A program made the translations under genes and the position numbers. Under the pieces are notes generated by a model that saw nothing but the letters and a program-made list of their open reading frames with translations, was not told the DNA's origin and ran no database searches. Shown here piece by piece: positions 55,988-64,000 of a stretch of 64,000 bases of DNA (within the stretch, counting starts at the first letter, position 1; each line of letters begins with the position of its first letter). The stretch comes from Streptomyces anulatus (GTDB taxonomy: Bacteria; Actinomycetota; Actinomycetes; Streptomycetales; Streptomycetaceae): NCBI RefSeq assembly GCF_000721175.1, contig NZ_JOEZ01000016.1, forward strand, positions 372,001 through 436,000, given 5' to 3'.

Positions 55988-57415
55988 TCACCGTCGGTAC
56001 CCGCGCGGTACGGCCGCGTAGCCCAGGGGGTCGATCCTAGTCCCACCGGCGATGGGCGGCGCCGCGACGCCGCCCCCCATCGCCGGTGGGTCCTGGCCAG
56101 GTCGGACAGCTCCGTGCAGAGGCGCCTGCCCCAACGGAACGGGCTTACACACAGCAGGAGCGGCGGCGGCGCCGGACGGTTCCGTTCCGCCACCACCGTC
56201 CTGCGTACGGCCGGTCACGGAGGAGGGTTCCACGTCCTCGGGGGCGACCAGCAGTGCCACGCCGCAGGGCGTCGCCCCGTTCGCGTACGGGAGGCGCAGC
56301 ACCCCGTCCCGGCTCCAGTACCCGGCTCCCGGAGCCCAGCCCAGCGGCGCCGCGAACTGGTGCAGCCGCCGGCCCGCCGGACGCCAGACACCCACCCAGC
56401 TGCCCGCCGCCCCGTCGATCCGCAGCGCCACCGCACAGCTCTCCGGCATCAGCATCTGGCCCGGCTGTACGGCGAACGGCGTCACCGCCACGTCCGCGAG
56501 GCGCAGGCACTCCGGGAACCTGACCGGCAGACAGCTCCCGAGCACCCCCCAGCCGAGCCGGTCGTGGCCCGGCGCGTCGGAGCGGAGCAGCAGCAGCCCG
56601 CTGTCGGCGTCCGCCAGCAGCAGCCGGTCGTTGCTCTCCGGCGCGATCTGGAGCAGCGACGTCACCTCTGCCCCCCGCCCCAGATCGACGGCGACCGCCT
56701 TGACCGGGCCGCCGTCCGGCGCCTGCCGGTCCAGCGCCAGTATCCGGCCCGCCCGGTCCAGCCACACCCCGCCCGAGCAGCGCCCGGGGATCCGCGCCAC
56801 CTCCTCGGGTCCGAACGCGCCGCCCGCCACCAGCCAGAGCGACGAGCCGTGCTCGCCGGCCGACAGGGCGTACATGCACCGGCCGTCCGGCGCCGGCGGC
56901 AGCAGGGTCATCTCCGCGCACTCGACCGCGCCCAGCGGGAGTTCGCCGGTCCCGGGCCCGGTCGGGTAGAGCAGCGAGAACATCTGCCGGTCCGCCACCC
57001 GCCGCCGGATCAGCACGCGCCCGTCGGCGAGCGGCGCCACCTGGGCGTCCGGCTCCTCGGGCTGGTCGAGGGGGAGGGGCACCGCGTACGGCTCGGGCCC
57101 GTCCAGGGTCCACCGCTCCGGATACCACGCGCGCTCGCCCGGTGGGCCGGGAGCCGCGGTGAGCCGGGCGGCGTACGCCCCGTCCGCGGTGAGCGTGAAG
57201 CCGCCGGGAAGCGGCGCGTGGTCGGCCGGCGTCCCCGGTCGGCTCCCGGCGGCCGACGCCTCCGGTTCATCGTCCGGGCCGGATCCGGGCAGGCCGGAGA
57301 CGTCCGCCCCGGCAGGCTCCCCCGGTGCGCCGAACGCTTCCGGGTCGGGTTCCGCTCCGGGGTCCGCCGTCGCGGCGGCCCCGGCGGATCCCCCCTCGAT
57401 GGCACAGGAAGTCAT
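55988..57415 (-). CDS. Large hypothetical protein, beta-propeller-like
   Basis: 475 residues, no signal peptide or membrane segment seen. An N-terminal Ala/Gly/Pro/Glu low-complexity stretch is followed by repeated short beta-type units (ADGRVLIRRRVADRQMFSLLYP, DGRCMYALSAGEHGSSLWLVAGG, DRLLLADADSGLLLLRSD) that suggest a beta-propeller. The C-terminus is Pro/Gly-rich. I do not recognise a family with known function; it could be a cytosolic scaffold or sensor. Start at 57415 with GGAGGTGA upstream. A perfect palindrome lies 21 nt upstream. Confidence 0.65.
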   Translation of the reverse strand: MTSCAIEGGSAGAAATADPGAEPDPEAFGAPGEPAGADVSGLPGSGPDDEPEASAAGSRPGTPADHAPLPGGFTLTADGAYAARLTAAPGPPGERAWYPERWTLDGPEPYAVPLPLDQPEEPDAQVAPLADGRVLIRRRVADRQMFSLLYPTGPGTGELPLGAVECAEMTLLPPAPDGRCMYALSAGEHGSSLWLVAGGAFGPEEVARIPGRCSGGVWLDRAGRILALDRQAPDGGPVKAVAVDLGRGAEVTSLLQIAPESNDRLLLADADSGLLLLRSDAPGHDRLGWGVLGSCLPVRFPECLRLADVAVTPFAVQPGQMLMPESCAVALRIDGAAGSWVGVWRPAGRRLHQFAAPLGWAPGAGYWSRDGVLRLPYANGATPCGVALLVAPEDVEPSSVTGRTQDGGGGTEPSGAAAAPAVCKPVPLGQAPLHGAVRPGQDPPAMGGGVAAPPIAGGTRIDPLGYAAVPRGYRR

Positions 57416-57435
57416 GGACTCGTCACCTCCGGCTA

Positions 57436-57451
57436 CGAAAACTAGTTTTCG
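57436..57451. promoter_or_regulatory. Perfect 16-bp palindrome in the promoter of the 55988 gene
   Basis: CGAAAACTAGTTTTCG is fully self-complementary and lies 21 nt upstream of the start codon on the minus strand. AT-rich core in very GC-rich DNA marks a probable operator. The binding protein is unknown. Confidence 0.55.
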
Positions 57452-57562
57452 CACTTCCAGCCGAACAACACGAGCCACCTCACTTCACACATAAGGGTGG
57501 CGATGCCCGGATTCTCCTGAGGTGGAGGGGGCGAGTGTGCTGTCGAAGGCGGCCGCGTCTAT

Positions 57563-57580
57563 GGTTAGGCAGCCCTAACC
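57563..57580 (+). promoter_or_regulatory. Iron box (DmdR/IdeR-type operator)
   Basis: GGTTAGGCAGCCCTAACC is a perfect inverted repeat with 7-bp arms and matches the actinobacterial iron-box core TTAGGNNNNCCTAA. It normally precedes siderophore uptake genes repressed by iron-loaded DmdR1. Here it lies directly before a 5'-deleted siderophore-binding protein gene. Confidence 0.75.
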
Positions 57581-57589
57581 AAAAACCCG

Positions 57590-58341
57590 TCGCAGAGTTC
57601 GACAACGTCGTCTCGATGGGCCTGAAGCCGGTCGGCTACGCCCCCAGCGAGGGCGCCGCGGCCATCCCCTCGTACCTGGAGAAGGACGCGGGCGAGCCGA
57701 AGAGCGTCGGCACGATCAACAGCCTCAACCTCGAAGCCATCGCGGGCCTCCAGCCCGACCTGATCCTCGGCAGCCAGCTCCGCGCCGCTGACAAGTACGA
57801 CGAGCTGTCCAAGATCGCCCCCACCGTGTTCTCCATCCGTCCGGGCTTCACCTGGAAGGAGAACTACCTCCTCAACGCCCAGGCGCTGGACCGCGGGAAG
57901 CAGGCCGAGGCGAACCTCGCCGCGTACCGGGCGAAGGCCCTCGAGCTCGGGAAGGACATCGGCCCCGACAAGCCGACCGTCTCGATGGTCCGCTACATGC
58001 CCGACCGCCTCCGGCTCTACGCCAAGGCCTCGTTCATCGGCACGATCCTCGAAGACGTCGGTCTGCCGCGCCCGAAGAACCAGCAGATCAACGACCTCGC
58101 CACCGAGATCAGCCCGGAGAGGATCGATGAGGCGGACGCCGACTGGATCTTCACCGGCGTCTACGGCGACGCCAAGGCCACCCAGCGCGACACCGCCCGC
58201 TCCAACCCGCTGTGGAAGAACCTGAAGGCCGTCAAGGAGGGCCGGTCCAAGGACGTCTCCGACGAGACCTGGTACCCGGGCCTCGGCGTCACCTCGGCCG
58301 AGCTGGTCCTCGACGACCTCCGCGCCGACCTGGTGAAGTAG
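57590..58341 (+). pseudogene. Siderophore ABC transporter substrate-binding protein, 5' end deleted
   Basis: About 250 residues of a FecB/FepB-like binding protein remain: VVSMGLKPVGYAPSEG, EAIAGLQPDLILGS, IAPTVFSIRPG, and ADADWIFTGVYGD. Missing are the signal peptide, lipobox Cys and the first ~70 residues of the family. The coding frame joins directly to the iron box with no start codon in between (the ATG at 57561 is out of frame and stops after five codons). An in-frame ATG at 57616 would make an unexported fragment. So the promoter and gene body were fused by a deletion, and transport function is probably lost. Confidence 0.78.
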
Positions 58342-58460
58342 CCGGAAGCCCGAAGACACCGCCGGACCAGAAGTAACGATTCGTGCCGGGCCGCCGGTCC
58401 TGGCGTACAGGTCCGGCGGCCCGGGGCGGCGGACCACGCCGGACAGGTAGCCTTTCCCCC

Positions 58461-59297
58461 GTGCCCCGTCTGTCTGAAGTCATCGCCGCCCTCGACGCCC
58501 TCTGGCCCCCCGAGCGGGCCGAGGGATGGGACGCGGTCGGGACGGTCTGCGGCGATCCGGACGCGGAGACCGACCGGGTGCTGTTCGCCGTCGACCCGGT
58601 CCGTGAGATCGCCGACGAGGCCCTGGAGCTCGGCGCTCAGCTGATCGTCACCCACCACCCGCTCTATCTGCGCGGGACGACGACGGTCGCCGCCGACACC
58701 TTCAAGGGCCGGGTCGTCCACACCCTCATCAAGCACGACATCGCGCTCCACGTCGCGCACACCAACGCCGACACCGCCGACCCCGGCGTCTCCGACGCCC
58801 TCGCCGGCGTCCTGGATCTGCGCGTCACCGGTCCCCTCGTACCGGACCCCACCGACGTCCACGGGCGGCGCGGACTCGGCCGGATCTGCGAACTGGACCA
58901 CCCCGAGACCCTGGCCGCCTTCGCCGCCCGAGCCGCCGCCCGGCTCCCCGCCACCGCGCAGGGCATCCGGCTGGCCGGCGACCCGGAGGCGCTCGTGCGC
59001 ACCGTCGCCGTCAGCGGCGGCTCCGGCGACAGCCTCTTCGACGCCGTGCGCGCGGCGGGGGTCGACGCCTTCCTCACCGCCGACCTGCGCCACCACCCGG
59101 CGTCCGAGGCCGTGCAGCACTCGCCGCTCGGCCTCGTCGACGCCGCGCACTGGGCCACCGAATGGCCCTGGTGCGAGCAGGCGGCCGCCCAGCTCGACGC
59201 GCTTTCCGACCGCCACGGATGGGACCTGCGGGTCCATGTCTCGAAGCAGGTCACCGACCCCTGGACCACCCACCATTCCTCTGGAGCCCCCAACTGA
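58461..59297 (+). CDS. Nif3-like dinuclear metal-centre protein
   Basis: 278 residues with the Nif3/DUF34 motifs: GWDAVGTVCGDP, LIVTHHPLYLRG (HH metal pair), ALHVAHTNADTA (His/Asp), and a C-terminal GLVDAAHWATEWPW (His, Glu). The family binds two metals, is near universal, and has been linked to GTP cyclohydrolase-type or chaperone-like roles without proof. GTG at 58461. It overlaps the zinc-ribbon gene by 4 nt (CTGA). The trio Nif3 / zinc-ribbon / RNase H-CobC is conserved in actinobacteria. Confidence 0.88.
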   Translation: MPRLSEVIAALDALWPPERAEGWDAVGTVCGDPDAETDRVLFAVDPVREIADEALELGAQLIVTHHPLYLRGTTTVAADTFKGRVVHTLIKHDIALHVAHTNADTADPGVSDALAGVLDLRVTGPLVPDPTDVHGRRGLGRICELDHPETLAAFAARAAARLPATAQGIRLAGDPEALVRTVAVSGGSGDSLFDAVRAAGVDAFLTADLRHHPASEAVQHSPLGLVDAAHWATEWPWCEQAAAQLDALSDRHGWDLRVHVSKQVTDPWTTHHSSGAPN

Positions 59298-60037
59298 ACG
59301 CCGCGCCCGCCGACCAGATCCGACTTCTCGACGTCCAGGCCCTCGACCTCCGTCTCGCCCAGCTCTCCCACAAGCGCACCTCGCTGCCGGAGCACGCCGA
59401 GATCGAGCAGCTCAGCAGCGACCTCGCCCAGCTGCGTGACCTGCTGGTCGCCTCCACCACCGAGGAGAGCGACACCACCCGCGAGCAGACCAAGGCCGAG
59501 CAGGACGTCGACCAGGTGCGTCAGCGCGCCGTCCGCGACCAGCAGCGCCTGGACTCCGGCGCGGTCTCCTCGCCCAAGGACCTGGAGAGCCTCCAGCGCG
59601 AGATCGTCTCGCTCGCCAAGCGCCAGGGTGACCTGGAGGACGTCGTCCTGGAGATCATGGAGCGCCGCGAGAGCGCCCAGGAGCGGGTCGCCGAGCTGAC
59701 CGAGCGGGTCGCCGCCGTCCAGGCCAAGGTCGACGACGCCACCGCCCGCCGCGACGCCGCGACCGCCGAGCTGGACGCCGAGGCCGCCACGGTGACCAAG
59801 GACCGCCAGGTCGTCGCCGAGGTCATCCCCGCCGACCTGCTGAAGCTGTACGACAAGCTCCGCGCCCAGCAGGGCGGGGTCGGCGCCGCCCGCCTCTACC
59901 AGCGCCGCTGCGAGGGCTGCCGGCTGGAGCTGAACATGGCCGAGGTCGGCGACGTGCGGGCCGCGTCTCCCGACACGGTCCTGCGCTGCGAGAACTGCCA
60001 CCGCATCCTGGTCCGCACCTCGGAGTCGGGCCTGTAA
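59294..60037 (+). CDS. Coiled-coil zinc-ribbon protein (CTG start likely)
   Basis: 247 residues: a long coiled coil (LSSDLAQLRDLLVASTTEES and onward) and a C-terminal zinc ribbon CEGCRLEL ... CENCHRIL. It is conserved between the Nif3 and RNase H/CobC genes; RNA or ribosome-related roles have been proposed. No ATG, GTG or TTG fits; the conserved N-terminus (NAAPADQIRLLDVQALD) follows a CTG at 59294 that overlaps the Nif3 stop, with CTGGAG 7 nt upstream. Coupled to the next gene by TAATG. Confidence 0.85.
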   Translation: MNAAPADQIRLLDVQALDLRLAQLSHKRTSLPEHAEIEQLSSDLAQLRDLLVASTTEESDTTREQTKAEQDVDQVRQRAVRDQQRLDSGAVSSPKDLESLQREIVSLAKRQGDLEDVVLEIMERRESAQERVAELTERVAAVQAKVDDATARRDAATAELDAEAATVTKDRQVVAEVIPADLLKLYDKLRAQQGGVGAARLYQRRCEGCRLELNMAEVGDVRAASPDTVLRCENCHRILVRTSESGL

Positions 60038-61404
60038 TGAGCGTCGCCCGCCAGGTGGTGGTCGAGGCCGACGGCGGCTCCCGGGGCAACCCGGGGCCCG
60101 CCGGCTACGGCGCGGTCGTCATCGACCCGGCCACCGGCGAGCCCCTCGCCGAGGCCGCCGAGTACATCGGCGTCGCGACGAACAACGTCGCCGAGTACCG
60201 GGGCCTCATCGCCGGTCTGACGGCCGCGAAGGCGCTGTTCCCGGACGCGGGGGACACGCTGCGCGTCCACGTCCGGATGGACTCCAAGCTGGTCGTCGAG
60301 CAGATGTCGGGGCGCTGGAAGATCAAGCACCCCGACATGAAGCCGCTGGCGGCCCGCGCCGCCACGATCCTGCCGCCGTCCTCCGTGACGTACGAGTGGA
60401 TCCCCCGCGCGCAGAACAAGCACGCGGACCGGCTCGCCAACGAGGCGATGGACGCGGGCCGCGACGGGAGGCAGTGGGAGGCGTCCGCCTCCACGGCCGC
60501 GCTCGACGCCCCGGCACGCATCGCGAGCACCCCGCCGCCGGCCCAGGGCCCGCCCGGCGACCAGGTCGCGGGTGCCGCCAAGGCCCGTGCGGCCCTCGCG
60601 GCCGCACGCGGCGCGGCCACTCCGGCGGCCGACACGCTCTTCCCCGTGCCGGAGACCGGGGTGCCGGACACCACGGTCCCCGCCGCGCCGGTCTCCGCAC
60701 CGGCCCCCGGGCAGCCTGCCGGAACCGCGTCGGACAAGGCCGGAGCCCCGCAGACCGGCTGGGGTTCGGCCCCCGACCTGGGCGCGCCCGCCACGCTCGT
60801 CCTGCTCCGGCACGGCGAGACCGCCCTCACGCCCGAGAAGCGGTTCTCCGGCAGCGGCGGCACCGACCCCGAGCTCTCCGCCACCGGCCGTGACCAGGCC
60901 GCCCGGGCCGCCCAGTACTTCGCGGCCATGGGCACCGTCCAGGAGATCGTCAGCTCCCCGCTGCGCCGCTGCCGCGAGACCGCCGCGGCCGTCGCCGACC
61001 GCCTCGGCCTGGACGTGCGGATCGACGAGGGCCTGCGCGAGACGGACTTCGGCGCCTGGGAGGGCCTGACCTTCGGGGAGGTGCGGGAGCGGTACGGGGA
61101 CGACCTCACCGCCTGGCTGGCCTCCCCGGACACCGCCCCGACCGGCGGCGGCGAGAGCTTCGCGGAGGTCGCCGAGCGGGTCGCGGCCGCCCGGGACCGG
61201 ACCGTCGCCCGGTACGCGGGCCGCACGGTCCTGCTCGTCACGCATGTGACCCCGATCAAGACCCTCGTCCGGCTCGCCCTGGGGGCCCCGCCGGAGGCGC
61301 TGTTCAGGATGGAGCTGTCGGCGGCCTCGATCTCCACGGTCGCCTACTACGGGGACGGCAACGCCTCCGTACGGCTGCTCAACGACACCTCCCACCTGCG
61401 CTAG
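60037..61404 (+). CDS. Bifunctional RNase H / alpha-ribazole phosphatase (CobC)-like
   Basis: 455 residues with two domains. RNase HI-like residues 1-~145: VVVEADGGSRGNPGPAGYG (catalytic Asp), NVAEYRGLIAGL (Glu), RMDSKLVVEQM (Asp). A ~90-residue Ala/Pro linker, then a histidine phosphatase: LVLLRHGETALTPEKRF, SSPLRRCRETA, VTHVTPIKTLV. The C-domain resembles CobC, dephosphorylating alpha-ribazole-5'-phosphate in cobalamin assembly (Rv2228c organisation). ATG at 60037 overlaps the previous stop. The link to B12 parallels the riboswitch operon at 11970-17935. Confidence 0.9.
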   Translation: MSVARQVVVEADGGSRGNPGPAGYGAVVIDPATGEPLAEAAEYIGVATNNVAEYRGLIAGLTAAKALFPDAGDTLRVHVRMDSKLVVEQMSGRWKIKHPDMKPLAARAATILPPSSVTYEWIPRAQNKHADRLANEAMDAGRDGRQWEASASTAALDAPARIASTPPPAQGPPGDQVAGAAKARAALAAARGAATPAADTLFPVPETGVPDTTVPAAPVSAPAPGQPAGTASDKAGAPQTGWGSAPDLGAPATLVLLRHGETALTPEKRFSGSGGTDPELSATGRDQAARAAQYFAAMGTVQEIVSSPLRRCRETAAAVADRLGLDVRIDEGLRETDFGAWEGLTFGEVRERYGDDLTAWLASPDTAPTGGGESFAEVAERVAAARDRTVARYAGRTVLLVTHVTPIKTLVRLALGAPPEALFRMELSAASISTVAYYGDGNASVRLLNDTSHLR

Positions 61405-61468
61405 TGCCGCGTCAGCCAAGGTTCGCCCCGTCGCGACGCCCGGCACGCACTCTCGCCGCACCGGCCGA

Positions 61469-61497
61469 AAGCCCGAGTACGTCCAGTACGAGGGCTT
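61469..61497. terminator. Hairpin between the RNase H/CobC and KDPG aldolase genes
   Basis: Left arm AAGCCCGAGTAC (61469-61480) pairs with 61486-61497 apart from two bases, loop 5 nt. Lies between convergent genes, so probably a bidirectional terminator. Confidence 0.6.
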
Positions 61498-61508
61498 CCC
61501 CCGCGGCC

Positions 61509-62168
61509 CTAGCGGGCGAGCGCCGCCGCCTCGGCCGCCAGACGGGCCACCCGGTCCCAGTCCTTCGCCGCCACCGCGTCGCCCGGGACCATCCAGCTGC
61601 CGCCCACGCAGCCGACGTTGGGCAGCGCGAGGTACGACGGCGCCGAGGCGAGCGAGATGCCGCCGGTCGGGCAGAACCGGGCCCGGGGGAGCGGTGCGGA
61701 CAGGGCCTTCAGATAGGCCGTGCCGCCCGCCGCCTCGGCCGGGAAGAACTTCATCTCCCGCACCCCGCGCTCCAGCAGGGCCACCACCTCGGAGGTGGTC
61801 GAGACGCCGGGCAGGAACGGCACGCCGGACGCCTTCATCGCCTCCAGCAGCGCGTCCGTCCACCCCGGGCTGACCAGGAACCGGGCCCCGGCGTCGACCG
61901 TGTCCCGTACCTGCTCCGGCGAGATCACCGTGCCCGCGCCGACCACCGCGCCCGGGACCTCGGCGGCCATGGTCCGGATCGACTCCAGCGCGGCGGGCGT
62001 CCGCAGCGTCACCTCGATCGCCGGGAGCCCGCCCGCCACCAGGGCCCGCGCCAGCGGCACCGCGTCGGCGGCGTCGTGCAGGACGACGACGGGGACGACG
62101 GGCGCGAGATCCAGCACGGAGGCGTCGGACGGGGTGGAGGGCGCGGCGGACGGCACGGAGGAGGTCAT
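61509..62168 (-). CDS. eda: 2-dehydro-3-deoxy-phosphogluconate (KDPG) aldolase
   Basis: 219 residues of the class I KDPG/KHG aldolase family: VVPVVVLHDAADAVPLARAL, GLPAIEVTLRTPAAL (catalytic Glu), GAGTVISPEQV, and the Schiff-base lysine in REMKFFPAEAAGG. PTGGISLASAPSYLALPNVG ends the barrel. It splits KDPG to pyruvate and glyceraldehyde-3-phosphate (Entner-Doudoroff or sugar-acid catabolism). ATG at 62168. No other pathway genes are beside it. Confidence 0.9.
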   Translation of the reverse strand: MTSSVPSAAPSTPSDASVLDLAPVVPVVVLHDAADAVPLARALVAGGLPAIEVTLRTPAALESIRTMAAEVPGAVVGAGTVISPEQVRDTVDAGARFLVSPGWTDALLEAMKASGVPFLPGVSTTSEVVALLERGVREMKFFPAEAAGGTAYLKALSAPLPRARFCPTGGISLASAPSYLALPNVGCVGGSWMVPGDAVAAKDWDRVARLAAEAAALAR

Positions 62169-62256
62169 GCGGCCATCCTGCCGCGAGCAAGGCAATGCTT
62201 GCAACGAACGTTGCACAGACTGCAACGCCTGCGTCGCCAGCCCTTCCTCCGGCCGG

Positions 62257-63057
62257 TCAGTGGATCTCCGCCACCACCACGTCCAGCGACCACGGCCGCC
62301 CGGCCCGCGCGGGGGCCTCGGCCTCCACCACGTACCCGAGGTCCCGCAGCACCTCCACCAACTGCGCCGGGCCCTTCGGCCGCGCACCCGCCAGCAGCAG
62401 ATCGCGCACCAGCCGGCCCTTGGTCGCCTTGTTGAAGTGGCTCACCACGGACCGCTTCTCCACCCCGTCCACCAGCTGGGAGTGCAGCACCCGCACGCTC
62501 GCCGTGCGCGAGGCCACCTCGCCCTTCGGCTTCCACGCCGCCGCGTACGCGGAGGACCGCAGGTCCAGGACGAGCCCGTCCCCGGCGGCCTCGGGCAGCA
62601 CGGTCTCCATCGGGGTACGCCAGTACGCGCCGAGCGCGCCGAGACCGGGCAGTTTCACCCCCATCGAGCAGCGGTACGGCGGAATCCGGTCGCCGACCCG
62701 GACCGCGCCCCACAGCCCCGAGAAGACCAGCAGCGAGGAGGCCGCCCGCCGCCGCGCGGCCGTCTCCAGCGAGGCCAGGCCGAGGGCGTCGTACAGCACG
62801 CCGGTGTAGAGCTCCCCGGCCGGACGGGTCCCGGCGGTGCGCAGCTCGGTGTTCTTGCCGACCTCGCCCCGCAGCCCCACGCTCAGGCCCAGCACCTCTC
62901 GGGCCTTCTCCTCGTCCGCCTGGCACAGCTCGACCAGCTCGTCCAGCACCGCCGCACGGGCCGGGGCGAGTCCCGGCAGCGACAGCGACTCCGGCTTCAG
63001 GGACGCACCGCGCCCCGAGGCGGCCTTTCCTTCGGAGGGCGGCAACAGCACGAGCAC
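62257..63057 (-). CDS. yaaA: YaaA-family peroxide-stress protein
   Basis: 266 residues with VLLPPSEGKAA at the N-terminus and VVSHFNKATKGRLVRDLL near the C-terminus, both hallmarks of the YaaA (UPF0246) family. LYTGVLYDALG and LLVFSGLWGAVR also fit. In E. coli YaaA lowers intracellular free iron and so protects DNA under peroxide stress. GTG start at 63057 with AAGGAGAA upstream. Confidence 0.9.
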   Translation of the reverse strand: MLVLLPPSEGKAASGRGASLKPESLSLPGLAPARAAVLDELVELCQADEEKAREVLGLSVGLRGEVGKNTELRTAGTRPAGELYTGVLYDALGLASLETAARRRAASSLLVFSGLWGAVRVGDRIPPYRCSMGVKLPGLGALGAYWRTPMETVLPEAAGDGLVLDLRSSAYAAAWKPKGEVASRTASVRVLHSQLVDGVEKRSVVSHFNKATKGRLVRDLLLAGARPKGPAQLVEVLRDLGYVVEAEAPARAGRPWSLDVVVAEIH

Positions 63058-63213
63058 GGCGGTTCTCCTTCGTACGTACGGCGCAAGCGCGGACCCGGTC
63101 GGCGTGCGGGCTCCCCGGGTCCTCGGCAAGCGTACGGGGACGGGCCGGTGCTTCCCTTACGGCGACGGGCCGAGCTGTCCGTGACGGGTCGCGCTGTCCC
63201 TGTGGGGAGGGGC

Positions 63214-64000
63214 TCACGCAGGCAGGTCCGGCGTCGAAGACGGTGCTGTTCGCTCCGGCGTGAGCCGGGCGGACGGCGTCCGGTCCGGTGTGAGCGGCGG
63301 AGGCGCTGCCGGCCCCCGCGTGAGTGCCGTGACCGCCGCCCGTGGGTCGTCCGCGTGGAAGCGGAGCGTCCGGGCGCTCCCGCGCCGGCCGAGCGGCCGC
63401 ACGAACCCCACCGGCTCCGTCAGCTTCACGGTCACCGTCGTCTGGCTCCCCACCGCCAGATCGAGCGTTCCGTCCTCGTCCACCCGGACCAGCCCTCCGC
63501 CGGGGAAGCGCCGGTCCACCCGGACGGAGACGATGACGGCGGCGGGCACCCGGAGGTCGAACAGGGCGCCGTAGCGCAGCCGCAGCGAACCGTCCGCCTC
63601 CACCAGGTGCGGCCGGGTCACGCACGCCGCGTGCAGGGCGAGGACGAGGACGATCCCGTACACGTCCACCACGAGCAGGATCGCGTGGACCAGCGGCCAG
63701 GGGATCACGAGGGCCAGCACCACGGTCTCCAGGACGGAGACGAAGGCGAAGGTGTACATCACCCCGGTCTGGGGCTCGGTGTACGAGACGGGCAGCGCGC
63801 CCTCCGGAATCCGGTGCCGACGGCGTACGGCCCACAGCCCGAGGCTGTGCAGGGCCCGGAGCTCGTGCACCACGAGCCGCCGCAACGTCACCGGCACCAG
63901 GACGCCCACCGCCGACCGCAGGGCCTCCCGCCGCCCGGTCCCGGCCCGCCGGCGGGAAGCGTAAAGCCGCCACAGCACCGAGGCGTCCAGGACGAGCACG
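63214..64000 (-). CDS. Membrane protein with PH-like domain, partial
   Basis: The 5' end runs past the window edge. The visible ~262 residues include a basic region, two adjacent membrane helices (FAFVSVLETVVLALVIPWPL and VHAILLVVDVYGIVLVLAL), then a soluble C-terminal domain (LRYGALFDLRVPAAVIVSVRVDRR, VKLTEPVGFVRP) that looks like the PH-type domain of Streptomyces membrane proteins. It ends in a Pro/Thr-rich tail. Function unknown. Confidence 0.65.
   Translation of the reverse strand, partial: VLVLDASVLWRLYASRRRAGTGRREALRSAVGVLVPVTLRRLVVHELRALHSLGLWAVRRRHRIPEGALPVSYTEPQTGVMYTFAFVSVLETVVLALVIPWPLVHAILLVVDVYGIVLVLALHAACVTRPHLVEADGSLRLRYGALFDLRVPAAVIVSVRVDRRFPGGGLVRVDEDGTLDLAVGSQTTVTVKLTEPVGFVRPLGRRGSARTLRFHADDPRAAVTALTRGPAAPPPLTPDRTPSARLTPERTAPSSTPDLPA

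Overview
The window is chromosomal DNA of a Streptomyces or a very close actinomycete. The coding DNA is very GC-rich, GTG starts are frequent, genes are packed with ATGA/GTGA overlaps, and many families are typical of the group: an XRE/DUF397 pair, an RsbW-like ATPase, a mycothiol-type MDMPI enzyme, an LLM flavoprotein, Nif3 / zinc-ribbon / RNase H-CobC genes, and an RHS protein with a WXG-like partner. No rRNA, tRNA or CRISPR was seen.

Layout. 0-9 kb: the end of a FetB-type permease, a HAD phosphatase, a peptidoglycan-binding membrane protein, a DHA2 exporter fused to a winged-helix domain, a GNAT enzyme, a serpin and a GT87/PAP2 fusion. 9-12 kb: a CYP125-like P450 divergent from a FadA5-like steroid thiolase. 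12-18 kb: a cobalamin-riboswitch-led ECF transporter operon (toroid-fold surface protein, anchored protein, T component, fused ATPases, S component). 18-21 kb: an MBL hydrolase, an aldehyde dehydrogenase and a ferredoxin. 21-27 kb: an RHS polymorphic toxin with an immunity-like gene and T7SS-type partners. 27-30 kb: XRE/DUF397, an anti-sigma-type ATPase and a VapC module. 30-37.6 kb: a compact biosynthetic cluster. The minus arm holds a PhyH oxygenase, a DUF6271-like protein, a condensation domain and an MFS exporter. The plus arm holds an amino acid:carrier-protein ligase, a carrier protein and a PPTase. 37.5-42 kb: a KstR-like regulator and a GT4 / methyltransferase / toroid-protein operon. 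42-47 kb: housekeeping and envelope genes. 47-55.5 kb: a steroid or acyl side-chain beta-oxidation set (fused FadE34-like dehydrogenase, lipid-transfer thiolase, MFS, MaoC, Zn-ADH, SDR). 55.5-64 kb: a terminator and a MITE-like element, a large hypothetical protein, a 5'-deleted siderophore-binding protein under an iron box, Nif3, zinc-ribbon, RNase H/CobC, KDPG aldolase, YaaA and a partial membrane protein.

Two themes stand out. First, a KstR-type regulator and palindromes matching or close to TNNAACNNGTTNNA lie before the P450, the thiolase, the MBL gene, kstR itself, the fused acyl-CoA dehydrogenase and the MaoC gene. I infer one dispersed steroid side-chain regulon. Second, 29.8-37.6 kb looks like a small, adenylation-domain-free pathway in which a SerRS-like ligase loads a stand-alone carrier protein. 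Two DasR-like palindromes lie in its divergent promoter. The product is unknown. All functional statements rest on reading motifs and remembered family features; no search was run.
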